Source: Ruminococcaceae bacterium UBA5579
Lineage (GTDB): Bacteria; Bacillota; Clostridia; Oscillospirales; Ruminococcaceae
Assembly: GCA_002425305.1 (NCBI GenBank)
Contig: DILZ01000088.1
Span: 2,776-17,118 of the forward strand
Direction of reading: 5' to 3'
DNA length: 14,343 bases
Below the pieces are notes generated by a model. The model was not told the origin of the DNA. It was given only the letters and a program-made list of their open reading frames with translations, and ran no database searches. How positions within the stretch are numbered: position 1 is the stretch's first letter; each line of letters starts with the position of its first letter. Shown here piece after piece: positions 1 to 6,925 of the stretch. A program made the translations under genes and the position numbers.

Positions 1-9
1 TTATTTTAT

Positions 10-42
10 GCGGTTTTCCCCGCCTTCGGCGGGGAAAACCGC
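10..42. other. Perfect 15-bp stem-loop downstream of lysS
   Basis: Bases 10-24 pair perfectly with 28-42 around a 3-base loop (TTC). The stem is very stable: a GC-rich core flanked by a T4/A4 block. It lies about 40 bases beyond the lysS stop codon, where the transcript should end. On neither strand is it followed by a run of T, so it is not a textbook intrinsic terminator. It could be a Rho-type or processed 3' end, a repeat copy, or a terminator for a gene to the left of the window. Confidence 0.55.
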
Positions 43-81
43 GATCAAATCAGCGTTTCCTTAAAATACAATTACAGATTA

Positions 82-1602
82 TCAGAAATTGGGGCGCATT
101 GTCGGGAACAGCAGAACGTCGCGTATGCTCGGCTGATTTGTCAGCAGCATAACCAGCCTGTCCAGCCCGAAGCCCAGCCCGCCCGTCGGCGGCAGACCGT
201 ATTCCAGCGCGGTAACGAAATCCTCGTCCACCTGCGCGTCGTTTCCTCCCTGAGCGCGCTTTGCCGCGACCTGCTTTACGAAGCGCTCCTTCTGATCTAT
301 CGGGTCATTCAGTTCTGAGAACGCGTTGCCGAACTCCGTGCCGTTGATAAAATACTCGAAACGCTCGGTGAAAGCGGGAAATTCGGGCTTGCGCTTTGCA
401 AGCGGAGAGTTTTCCACGGGATAATCGTAAATTATTGTCGGCTGAATGAGCTTGTCCTCAACGAACGCGTCAAAAAACGCAATAAGAACGTGACCCTTTG
501 TGGAGCTTGCGTCCACGCCGTCCTCAACGCCCTTTGCCTTCGCTGCGGCACGAGCGTCCTCGTCGGTTTTCCAATCGTTATAATCAACGCCCGCGTACTT
601 CTTCACCGCGTCTATCATAGTAAGGCGCTCCCACGGCTTGCCCACAGCGATCTGCTTGCCCTGGAACTCCACGGTGTCCGTGCCGCAGACGTTCATCGTT
701 ACAGTGCGGTACAGTTCCTCTATCAAGTCCATCATTCCGAAGTAATCGAGGTACGCTTGGTACATCTCGATCGTCGTGAACTCGGGGTTATGCGTTGCGT
801 CCATTCCCTCGTTCCGGAAAATGCGGCCCACCTCGTAAACCTTGTCAAAGCCGCCGACTATCAGCCGCTTTAAGTACAGTTCCGTTTCAATTCTCAGGTA
901 CATATCGATATCGAGCGCGTTGTGGTGCGTCTTGAACGGACGCGCCGCCGCGCCTATCTCCAACGGGAGCAGCACGGGCGTGTCGACCTCGATATATCCG
1001 TGACCGTCCAAAAATTTGCGTATCTCGCTTATTATACGAGAGCGCTTTACAAATACTTCCTTAACATCCGGATTTGCGATAAGGTCGAGATAGCGCTTCC
1101 TGTAACGCTCTTCCTTATCCTTTAGGCCGTGCCACTTTTCGGGCAGCGGCAGCAGTGATTTCGACAGCAGCGTTATCTCCTTGGCGTGCACGGATATCTC
1201 GCCCGTTTTGGTCTTGAAAACGTATCCCGTAACGCCCACGATATCGCCCAGATCCCACTTCTTAAATTCGGCGAACTTATCCTCGCCCACGCCGTCTATA
1301 CGGACATATACCTGCATTCTGTCCGAGCTGTCGCGAACGTCAAAAAAGCTCGCCTTTCCCATAATTCTGCGCGACATAATACGTCCCGCTATAGCAACGT
1401 CTTGATTTTCAAGCTCGTCAAAGCGCTCGCGTATCTCTGTGTTGTAGATCGACACGGGGAACTTTGTGATCGTGTATGGATCTTTACCCGCCGCCTTCAT
1501 AGCATCGAGCTTTTCAATACGCACACGGTGCTGCTCGTCCATTTGCGCCCGAAGCTCTTCCTCCGAAAGCTCTGCATCTTCAGTCTTTATTTCGTCTGCC
1601 AT
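82..1602 (-). CDS. lysS: Lysyl-tRNA synthetase, class II
   Basis: Charges tRNA-Lys with lysine in the cytoplasm using ATP. The 506-residue product has the normal bacterial LysRS length and layout: an N-terminal helical tail (about 1-45), an OB-fold anticodon-binding domain (about 66-150), and a class II catalytic core. Motif 1 lies around 190-215. Motif 2 is seen as RIFRNEGMDATHNPEF at about 260-275, and motif 3 as GLGFGLDRLVMLL near 475-488. The IGAAARPF segment before motif 2 is also typical. ATG at 1600-1602 is preceded by AAAGGAG at good spacing. It is the last gene of the minus-strand block after greA, a common neighbour of lysS in Firmicutes. The gap to greA is entirely occupied by a 7-base repeat element. 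No T-box was seen. Identification is secure. Confidence 0.97.
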   Translation of the reverse strand: MADEIKTEDAELSEEELRAQMDEQHRVRIEKLDAMKAAGKDPYTITKFPVSIYNTEIRERFDELENQDVAIAGRIMSRRIMGKASFFDVRDSSDRMQVYVRIDGVGEDKFAEFKKWDLGDIVGVTGYVFKTKTGEISVHAKEITLLSKSLLPLPEKWHGLKDKEERYRKRYLDLIANPDVKEVFVKRSRIISEIRKFLDGHGYIEVDTPVLLPLEIGAAARPFKTHHNALDIDMYLRIETELYLKRLIVGGFDKVYEVGRIFRNEGMDATHNPEFTTIEMYQAYLDYFGMMDLIEELYRTVTMNVCGTDTVEFQGKQIAVGKPWERLTMIDAVKKYAGVDYNDWKTDEDARAAAKAKGVEDGVDASSTKGHVLIAFFDAFVEDKLIQPTIIYDYPVENSPLAKRKPEFPAFTERFEYFINGTEFGNAFSELNDPIDQKERFVKQVAAKRAQGGNDAQVDEDFVTALEYGLPPTGGLGFGLDRLVMLLTNQPSIRDVLLFPTMRPNF

Positions 1603-1611
1603 ATTATCTCC

Positions 1612-1761
1612 TTTTTAGATGTAAGAGGTTAGATGATAAGATATTGGAGTCGAAATGCTGACGCATTTCCCATATCGCGTCTTTCTTACTTCTTATCCCT
1701 TACCTCTTACTTCTTATCTCTTACTTCTTACTTCTTATCTCTTACTTCTAACCTCTAAAAA
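1612..1761. repeat. Heptad-repeat element between greA and lysS
   Basis: Bases 1685-1761 form eleven consecutive 7-base units with no slippage: eight of CTTACTT/CTTATCT/CTTACCT type, one CTTATCC, then CTAACCT and CTAAAAA. The left side (1612-1640) holds related units in the opposite orientation, starting TTTTTAG. The element is therefore an imperfect inverted repeat about 150 bp long, beginning TTTTTAG and ending CTAAAAA. Its middle carries a perfect hairpin, GAAATGC (1652-1658), loop TGAC, GCATTTC (1663-1669). The right end touches the greA stop codon (1762-1764) and the left end merges into the lysS Shine-Dalgarno. No open reading frame is inside. It resembles the 7-base arrays elsewhere in this window. 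Confidence 0.9.
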
Positions 1762-2244
1762 TCAACCGTCTTTTCTTATTTCAAGTATCTTCACATTGAA
1801 TGTGCCCGTAGGACTATTGACCTCCACCTCATCGCCGACCTTATGCTCCATAATGGCTTTGCCGACAGGTGACTCGTCGGACATTTTACCGTTCTCTATG
1901 TCCGCTTCCTTCGTGCCCACAATTTTAAACTCAAGCTCCTCGTCAATGCCCGTATCGAGAATTTTGACAGTAGTGCCTATGCCGACCTTTTCCGTGGAAA
2001 TATCATCGTCGTCAATAACACGCGCGTGCGCAAGTGTCTGTTCGATCTCGGCAATGCGCGACTCGATCATACCCTGCTCGTTTTTCGCCTCATCATATTC
2101 GGAGTTCTCGGAAAGGTCGCCAAAGGAAAGCGCGACCTTGATCTTCTCCGCAACGTCGCGGCGGCGCACCGATCTCAGCTCGTTAAGTTCATCTTTAAGC
2201 TGCTGCTCGCCCTTTTTTGTAAGAACTGTTATAGGTTTGTTCAT
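1762..2244 (-). CDS. greA: Transcription elongation factor GreA
   Basis: Binds RNA polymerase in the secondary channel and stimulates cleavage of backtracked RNA, letting stalled complexes resume. The 160 residues match GreA: an N-terminal antiparallel coiled coil (about 1-75) whose tip carries the conserved acidic GDLSENSEYDEAKNEQ segment (about 42-57), and a C-terminal FKBP-like domain with SPVGKAIMEHKVGDEVEV (about 125-142). ATG at 2242-2244 follows AGGAGG at 7-base spacing. It sits 18 bases after the S41 protease gene and upstream of lysS, probably in the same transcript. The stop codon is immediately followed by the heptad-repeat element. Identification is secure. Confidence 0.97.
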   Translation of the reverse strand: MNKPITVLTKKGEQQLKDELNELRSVRRRDVAEKIKVALSFGDLSENSEYDEAKNEQGMIESRIAEIEQTLAHARVIDDDDISTEKVGIGTTVKILDTGIDEELEFKIVGTKEADIENGKMSDESPVGKAIMEHKVGDEVEVNSPTGTFNVKILEIRKDG

Positions 2245-2262
2245 ATTTGTTCCTCCTAAAAA

Positions 2263-3576
2263 TTAATTGCTTTCGTCATCTCCGCTGCTTTCGCCGCTCG
2301 TTTCGCTTTCCTCACCGGTTGAAACGACGCTGCTTTCCGCTGCGCTTTCATTGCCGCTTTCGGTGTTGTCCGGCTCCTCAACGCTCGTGCTGCCCGGAGT
2401 AAGCACCTCTATTGCCTTTTGCAGCTGTGTGTCGTTTTCCTGCGTAAGAGTGTCATACGGCGAATCCGTAGGAAGTTCAACGATATAATCGGGCTTCAGC
2501 CCAACACCGTCAAAAATCTCCGATTTTGACGGTATGATCTTCGCAGTGGTGAGTATAAGCGCACTGCCGTCCGAAAACTGATATGTGCTTTGAAGCACGG
2601 ACTTGCCTGCGGTTTGTGTGCCGACAAGCTGAGCGCCCTGCTCGTCCCTCAGCGCAACGGCAAAAACCTCTGCCGCCGAAGAAGTTTTGTTATCGGTCAA
2701 AATCATAATCGGAAGTGTTACGCTTTCCTCTGAATCGGTTTCAATAAGCGTTTTCCGAGTACCGTTCACATATTCCGCAGTAGCCGCCGCCGCTGCGGGA
2801 ATAAGCCTGTTCAGCATAGGCTTCACCGCCGACATCAGCCCGCCATCGTTATGACGGATGTCAAACACGAACGAGCTTGCGCCGCTCGAGTTCAACGAAT
2901 TCAGCGCGTGCGAAAACTGCTCGGGTGTTTTTGCGTTAAACGCAGTTATCTTGATATATCCTATTTTATTCTCAAGCATTTTATACGTCACGGATTCGAC
3001 GTCTATCTGCTGACGGATAAGTGTAACGGTGCGCTCCTCGCCATCGCTTACCAGTTTAAGGGAGAGCGTTGTGCCGGCATCGCCGGAAATGCGCTTGCGC
3101 GCGGTGTCGCCGCTCATTGAAAGAACGCTTTTTCCGCCAATTTCGGTTATCATATCCCCGACCTTGACCCCATTGGATTCGGCGGAGCCGTTTTTGTATA
3201 TCTTTGCGATCTTAAGGTAACCGCTTCCGTCCTCCTCGACCTCAAAGCCCACGCCGGTAATAACTCCGTTGTTTGTCTTTTGGTAAACATTATAAAGATC
3301 GGCGGTGAGGTAGGAGGCATATTTATCACCTATTCCGCTTACATAGCCGTTTATTATAGCGGTCTCAAGAGCATCGTTATCCAAGGTCCCGAAATAGTTT
3401 CCGCGCACTGTCGCGTCCATTTCCTGAAGCTTTTGGTATACACCCTCGTATTTTTCCTTGCTTGCTATTTTGGAATTGTAGCTGTTCAGCGAAACCGTCC
3501 ACGTTAATATTAATGTGATGGCACAGCCTATTGCCACAAGACTTATCGCAAGCCCCAATGAAATTCTTTTATTCAC
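2263..3576 (-). CDS. S41 C-terminal processing peptidase (CtpA-like)
   Basis: Membrane-anchored extracytoplasmic serine protease of the S41/CtpA family, which trims or degrades cell-envelope proteins. Numbering is from the GTG at 3574-3576, chosen because AAGGA lies 8-9 bases upstream. A TTG at 3601-3603 would add 9 residues but has no good ribosome site. One N-terminal membrane segment spans about 5-28. A PDZ domain follows (about 101-186), then the S41 core. The Ser-Lys dyad is visible: Ser300 in KTSSAAEVF and Lys325 in GTQTAGKSVLQ, 25 residues apart as in E. coli Prc. The C-terminal 35-40 residues are a Ser/Glu/Gly-rich low-complexity tail, probably a flexible linker in the wall. It lies downstream of ftsEX, where many Firmicutes have a murein hydrolase gene first. 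Confidence 0.93.
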   Translation of the reverse strand: MNKRISLGLAISLVAIGCAITLILTWTVSLNSYNSKIASKEKYEGVYQKLQEMDATVRGNYFGTLDNDALETAIINGYVSGIGDKYASYLTADLYNVYQKTNNGVITGVGFEVEEDGSGYLKIAKIYKNGSAESNGVKVGDMITEIGGKSVLSMSGDTARKRISGDAGTTLSLKLVSDGEERTVTLIRQQIDVESVTYKMLENKIGYIKITAFNAKTPEQFSHALNSLNSSGASSFVFDIRHNDGGLMSAVKPMLNRLIPAAAAATAEYVNGTRKTLIETDSEESVTLPIMILTDNKTSSAAEVFAVALRDEQGAQLVGTQTAGKSVLQSTYQFSDGSALILTTAKIIPSKSEIFDGVGLKPDYIVELPTDSPYDTLTQENDTQLQKAIEVLTPGSTSVEEPDNTESGNESAAESSVVSTGEESETSGESSGDDESN

Positions 3577-3655
3577 AAAAATGATCCTTCCCGTTTGAAA
3601 CAAGGCCTTGGAAAGTGATCCGCGAAACCCTGCTTCAGATTGATTATCCTAATTT

Positions 3656-4582
3656 TTATACCTTCAGATATTTGTTCATACTTATCATAGTTCCCACCGC
3701 GCCAAGCAGCGCGCCTGCGGTACAGTTTGCCAAAAGCAGCAGCCACCGAATGGAGGCAAGCGGGATAAGATTAAAGAAGCCGAACATCTGCCAAAGCGTG
3801 AGATTGTCGGTGAACAGCGTAAACACAGAGCTGTAAATGAAGCAGGTAAGTCCCCAGGAAACTGCGCCCGCAAGCATTCCGACAAAGCAGCCCTCTACAA
3901 AGAACGGCAGCTTGATAAAGCCGTTTGTGGCGCCAACGTATTTCATAATGGTTATCTCGTTGCGCCGCGCGAAAACACTTGCGCGTATCGTGTTGGAAAT
4001 AACGACGATACTTACTATTATCAGCACGACCAGCATAGCGATAATAATCAGTGAAAACGCGTTTCGGATATTTACGAGAGCGTTGGCGAAATCGTAAGGT
4101 GCGTTCACCTGTTCTACGCCCTCTATGCTTTTTATCGCCGAAACGGTGAAACGAATGTTTCTAATGTCGGTAACACGCGCCGTAAAGGTCTCGGGCATAG
4201 GGTTGCCGCCGGGGACCATATTGATAAGCTCGGAGGCTTCCCCGGACATCGTTTCGCTCCACTTTTGCGCCGCCTCTTCCTTGGAAATGTACTTTACGTC
4301 GGTGAGGTTTTCGTTGGCGTTGAGAACATCGCGGATATGCTCCACCTTTTTGTCGTGTGCCGCCTGACTTTCGTTCTCGATATCCTCAACGAACACTGCT
4401 ATCTGATTTGTGTCCTCTATATTGCCCATTATAATGTTCGCGTTCAAAATGAACAGCACGGCGATACTCACCTGAAGCAGACTGACAAGCAGTATCGAAA
4501 AGCTCGCGAACGACATCACAAGATTTTTCCAGACGGAAGAAACACCCTTTTTCACAAGGTAGGATACGTTATTATTCCTCAT
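3656..4582 (-). CDS. ftsX: Cell division protein FtsX
   Basis: Membrane subunit of the FtsEX complex, which transmits ATP hydrolysis in FtsE to extracellular peptidoglycan hydrolases during division. The 308-residue product has the FtsX layout: cytoplasmic N-terminus, TM1 about 22-46, a large extracellular loop about 50-172 that would contact a hydrolase, then TM2 about 174-198, TM3 about 226-256 and TM4 about 278-301. The family-typical segment RRNEITIMKYVGATNGFIKLP follows TM2. The start chosen is ATG at 4580-4582, after GGGGGGAG at 8-base spacing. A longer frame to 4612 only adds residues lying inside ftsE. It overlaps the end of ftsE by 11 bases, implying translational coupling. Confidence 0.95.
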   Translation of the reverse strand: MRNNNVSYLVKKGVSSVWKNLVMSFASFSILLVSLLQVSIAVLFILNANIIMGNIEDTNQIAVFVEDIENESQAAHDKKVEHIRDVLNANENLTDVKYISKEEAAQKWSETMSGEASELINMVPGGNPMPETFTARVTDIRNIRFTVSAIKSIEGVEQVNAPYDFANALVNIRNAFSLIIIAMLVVLIIVSIVVISNTIRASVFARRNEITIMKYVGATNGFIKLPFFVEGCFVGMLAGAVSWGLTCFIYSSVFTLFTDNLTLWQMFGFFNLIPLASIRWLLLLANCTAGALLGAVGTMISMNKYLKV

Positions 4583-5261
4583 AATAATCACTCCCCCCGA
4601 TGGTCTCATCAAAGGTTATCGTGCCTTTATCGAGATTGATGATACGCCCGCCGAAATAACGGACAAGGTTGTGCTCGTGAGTGATCATAACAACGGTCGT
4701 GCCGCAGCGGTTTATCTCCTTAAGAAGCCCAACAAGCTCATAAGAGCGTTTGGGATCGAGATTTCCCGTAGGCTCGTCGACGATAAGAAGACCCGGGTCA
4801 TTCGCGAGAGCGCGGGCTATCGCGACGCGCTGCTGCTCACCTCCCGAAAGCTCTTTTATCTTATGCTTTGCCTTCGGTCCCATATCCACCAAATTCAGCA
4901 CATACGGCACTCTCTGCCGTATCGTCTTGTTGGAGCTGTCCGCAACGCGCAGCGCGAACGCCACGTTCTCATATACCGTGTAATCCTGTATAAGCCGGAA
5001 CTCCTGAAAAACCACGCCTATCGTGCGGCGAAACATCGCCACCTTATTTCCCTTAAGAGCACTGAGGTTGCGTCCGTTTACGAACACCCGCCCCGAACTC
5101 GGCGTCAGCTCGCGCAGCATAAGCTTCATCAGCGTGGATTTTCCCGCGCCGCTTTCCCCCACGATAAAGACAAATTCCCCATCGTTTATGTGGAGATCAA
5201 CATCTACCAAAGCGTCAACGCCGCTTGAATAGTGAACGTTGACGTTTTTCATATCTACCAT
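4572..5261 (-). CDS. ftsE: Cell division ATP-binding protein FtsE
   Basis: ABC-type ATPase partner of FtsX at the inner face of the membrane. All nucleotide-binding motifs are intact in 229 residues: Walker [10 protein letters not shown] (about 35-43), Q-loop VVFQEFRLI (about 83-91), signature LSGGEQQR (about 138-145), Walker [13 protein letters not shown] (about 158-169) and the H-loop MITHE. ATG at 5259-5261 follows GGGGAG at 8-base spacing. It is the first gene of the ftsE-ftsX-protease-greA-lysS run and has a candidate promoter just upstream. The overlap with ftsX is the family norm. Confidence 0.96.
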   Translation of the reverse strand: MVDMKNVNVHYSSGVDALVDVDLHINDGEFVFIVGESGAGKSTLMKLMLRELTPSSGRVFVNGRNLSALKGNKVAMFRRTIGVVFQEFRLIQDYTVYENVAFALRVADSSNKTIRQRVPYVLNLVDMGPKAKHKIKELSGGEQQRVAIARALANDPGLLIVDEPTGNLDPKRSYELVGLLKEINRCGTTVVMITHEHNLVRYFGGRIINLDKGTITFDETIGGSDYYEE

Positions 5262-5292
5262 AATATCAACTCCCCTATTGGATCGCTGTGTT

Positions 5293-5321
5293 TTGATATG
5301 GCTTTTTTCTCTTTATATCAA
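5293..5321 (-). promoter_or_regulatory. Candidate promoter for ftsE
   Basis: Read on the minus strand: TTGATA (plus 5316-5321), 17 bases, TATCAA (plus 5293-5298). The -35 matches 5 of 6 and the -10 matches 4 of 6 of the sigma-A consensus. Transcription would start about 25 bases before the ftsE ATG. The two hexamers are also the arms of an inverted repeat (TTGATAT...ATATCAA), so this could instead be a binding site or hairpin. Confidence 0.4.
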
Positions 5322-5329
5322 GCCGCAAT

Positions 5330-5371
5330 GCAGACCTCGCGGGCTTTCGAATTGACGCCCACGGGGTCTGC
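5330..5371. terminator. Imperfect 15-bp hairpin between regulator and ftsE
   Basis: Bases 5330-5344 pair with 5357-5371 (outer arm GCAGACC/GGTCTGC, inner arm about GCGGGC/GCCCAC) with one mismatch and one wobble, around a 12-base loop. It begins 16 bases past the regulator's stop codon on the minus strand, the usual place for a terminator. There is no clear T-run after it on either strand, so termination is likely but not certain. A weak promoter just beyond it would then start ftsE transcription. Confidence 0.5.
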
Positions 5372-5386
5372 CGAAAAATATTTATC

Positions 5387-6472
5387 TCAGAATTTGGTGG
5401 GATTAGCCGCCAAATATTTCTTGACCATAAGCGCGATCTTAAAAATTATCGCGTGATCGAACTCACGGAGGTCAAGCCCCGTCAGCTTCTTGATCTTGTC
5501 AAGACGGTAAACGAGCGTGTTTCTGTGTACGAAAAGCTTTCTGGAGGTTTCGGAAACGTTGAGGCTGTTCTCAAAGAACTTCTGTATTGTGAACAGAGTT
5601 TCGTGGTCAAGGCTCTCTATAGAGTTTTTCTTGAACACTTCCTTTAGGAAGGTTTCGCAAAGCGTTGTGGGCAAATGATAGATAAGTCTTGCGATACCGA
5701 GATTATCATAGGACACGATAGTCTTGTCCGTATCGAACACCTTGCCGACCTCCAAAGCCGTCTGCGCCTCCTTAAACGAGCGCGCAAGCTCCTTGACGCC
5801 CAGCACGGGCGTACCGATGCCGACGTTCACTTTAGTGAAGAACTCGCCCGAAAGCGTATCGGAGATGCTTCTCGCCAGCTTCTCAAGATCCTTGACGTCG
5901 GTGTTGTTCTTCACCTCTTTAACAAGCACGATGTCGTTTTCGGTTATATTGAAAACGAAATCCTTGTTCTTGTCGGGGAAGAGGTTTTGTATAACGTCAT
6001 ACGCGGAAACGTCGTTCGCGGAGATAACGCTTATAAGGAACACCACGCGGCTGATATCGCCGTTGAAGTGCAGCTCGCGCGCTTTAAGGCTGATGTCGCC
6101 GGGGAGAACGTTATCGAGGATTATGTTTTTAACGAAGTTGTTTCTGTCATACTTCTCATCGTAATACTGCTTTATTCCCGAAAGCGAGATAGCTATGATG
6201 CCCGCGTATTTCGCGGCAGCCTCGTCGATACCCTCGACGAACACCGCGTAGTCGGGCTTTATGTGAACTCCGAACGGCTTATAGGTATAACCGTCGCGGA
6301 TAAACGATTCGTGCGAATCCCCAAGCTCGGTCGCAAAGAAGTCGTTCCCCCCGCCAACTCGTGTAAGGTCGCTGCACGCAACGATAGTTCCGTTTTCGTC
6401 GATAACACCTATTACTCTGTTGACGGTGTCCTTCATTTGATGAACGATCCCTTGGAATAGTCTGTTTGACAT
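5387..6472 (-). CDS. PucR/CdaR-type transcriptional regulator
   Basis: Probable DNA-binding regulator, 361 residues. The last 60 residues (about 293-350) match the PucR C-terminal helix-turn-helix: FFENSLNVSETSRKLFVHRNTLVYRLDKIKKLTGLDLREFD is unmistakable in pattern (LNVSETSRKL, VHRNTLVYRL, TGLDL). The middle (about 140-260) resembles the GGDEF-like region of CdaR proteins. The N-terminal part (about 5-105), with GVIDENGTIVACSD, resembles the sugar-diacid recognition domain, but the ligand cannot be read from sequence. ATG at 6470-6472 follows AGAGGTAG. It is divergent from metG and has its own promoter about 190 bases upstream. Its targets are unknown; the neighbouring ftsEX run is one possibility. 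Confidence 0.85.
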   Translation of the reverse strand: MSNRLFQGIVHQMKDTVNRVIGVIDENGTIVACSDLTRVGGGNDFFATELGDSHESFIRDGYTYKPFGVHIKPDYAVFVEGIDEAAAKYAGIIAISLSGIKQYYDEKYDRNNFVKNIILDNVLPGDISLKARELHFNGDISRVVFLISVISANDVSAYDVIQNLFPDKNKDFVFNITENDIVLVKEVKNNTDVKDLEKLARSISDTLSGEFFTKVNVGIGTPVLGVKELARSFKEAQTALEVGKVFDTDKTIVSYDNLGIARLIYHLPTTLCETFLKEVFKKNSIESLDHETLFTIQKFFENSLNVSETSRKLFVHRNTLVYRLDKIKKLTGLDLREFDHAIIFKIALMVKKYLAANPTKF

Positions 6473-6672
6473 CTGCTTCTACCTCTTTCTCAAATTTCCT
6501 CGCGCCTCTGCGCATACAGCGAACGCTTTACAAGGGGTTCTCTTCTCTTTCTTGTTTTGCGAAAGGAATTCCGGCAACGCTCGCTATAAAAAGTAAAATT
6601 TTTCAATTTTGAACCGTGTTTCGACACTGTCAAAATGCACAGTCTTAACCGTAAAAATTTGTACCTGTCTCT

Positions 6673-6701
6673 ATTGTACTAAAAAATCACAAAAAAATCA
6701 A
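6673..6701 (-). promoter_or_regulatory. Promoter for the PucR-type regulator
   Basis: Read on the minus strand: TTGATT (plus 6696-6701), 17-base spacer, TACAAT (plus 6673-6678). The -10 is 5 of 6 and the spacer is ideal for sigma-A; the surroundings are very AT-rich. The start would fall near 6666, giving a leader of about 190 bases before the ATG. In this leader (6473-6666) I see only short, weak inverted repeats and no riboswitch I recognise. Confidence 0.65.
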
Positions 6702-6749
6702 CCCCTTTTTATGTAAAATGTAAAATTTTCTTGATTTTTTCACCAATAC

Positions 6750-6778
6750 TTGAAATTTTCACAATAATGTAATATAAT
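6750..6778 (+). promoter_or_regulatory. Promoter for metG
   Basis: TTGAAA at 6750-6755, a 17-base spacer and a perfect TATAAT at 6773-6778 make a strong sigma-A promoter. Transcription would start near 6785, leaving a leader of about 140 bases. That leader contains a 7-base repeat array and a stem-loop but no T-box signature. It is back to back with the regulator promoter at 6673-6701, so the -35 boxes are about 50 bases apart. Confidence 0.75.
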
Positions 6779-6799
6779 AAAATTAAATAAGTATGCGAA

Positions 6800-6841
6800 T
6801 AGTTGGCAGTTTTTAGTAGTTAGTTGCTAGTATTCAGCCTT
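6800..6841. repeat. Heptad-repeat array in the metG leader
   Basis: Six consecutive 7-base units without slippage: TAGTTGG, CAGTTTT, TAGTAGT, TAGTTGC, TAGTATT, CAGCCTT. The consensus is YAGTNNN, the same family as the arrays after metG and after the acetyltransferase gene. It lies in the transcribed leader, just after the predicted start of metG transcription. Confidence 0.8.
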
Positions 6842-6851
6842 ACAACAAATA

Positions 6852-6899
6852 TGAAATTTGCGAAAGCGTGCTTACAGCGCATACGGTCCGTAAATTTCA
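6852..6899 (+). promoter_or_regulatory. Stem-loop in the metG leader
   Basis: Bases 6852-6862 (TGAAATTTGCG) pair with 6889-6899 (CGTAAATTTCA) over 11 bp with one G-U wobble. A short inner stem is possible (GCG 6866-6868 with CGC 6878-6880). CGCATAC at 6878-6884 is also complementary to GTATGCG at 6791-6797, so an alternative long-range pairing across the heptad array exists. The position, 26 bases before the metG ATG, would allow a role in expression. No T-tract follows, so it is not a standard attenuator. It could instead be part of the repeat element. Confidence 0.45.
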
Positions 6900-6925
6900 A
6901 AAATAAAGAAAGAGGCAAATTATAA

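Noticed and set aside
10..42. Ordinary intrinsic terminator after lysS
   Set aside because: The hairpin is strong but no T-run follows it on either strand, so I list it only as a stem-loop.
1685..1761. CRISPR-like or satellite array
   Set aside because: The repeat unit is 7 bases with no unique spacers and no cas genes nearby, so it is a short tandem repeat and not CRISPR.
1655..2266. Plus-strand frame of 203 codons with repetitive SYPLPLTSYLLLLTS-like start
   Set aside because: It is a translation of the heptad repeats followed by the antisense of greA; no independent coding evidence.
4583..4612. Longer N-terminus for FtsX (10 extra residues)
   Set aside because: The extra codons overlap ftsE and lack a ribosome site, whereas the ATG at 4580-4582 has GGGGGGAG at proper distance and matches the family's N-terminus.
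5675..6460. Long open frame opposite the PucR-type regulator (261 codons, plus strand)
   Set aside because: The minus-strand frame has a recognisable helix-turn-helix domain and promoter; the plus-strand frame has no motif and no ribosome site.
6785..6925. T-box riboswitch before metG
   Set aside because: No AGGGTGG-like T-box sequence, no specifier-loop layout and no terminator with T-tract; the leader is also too short.
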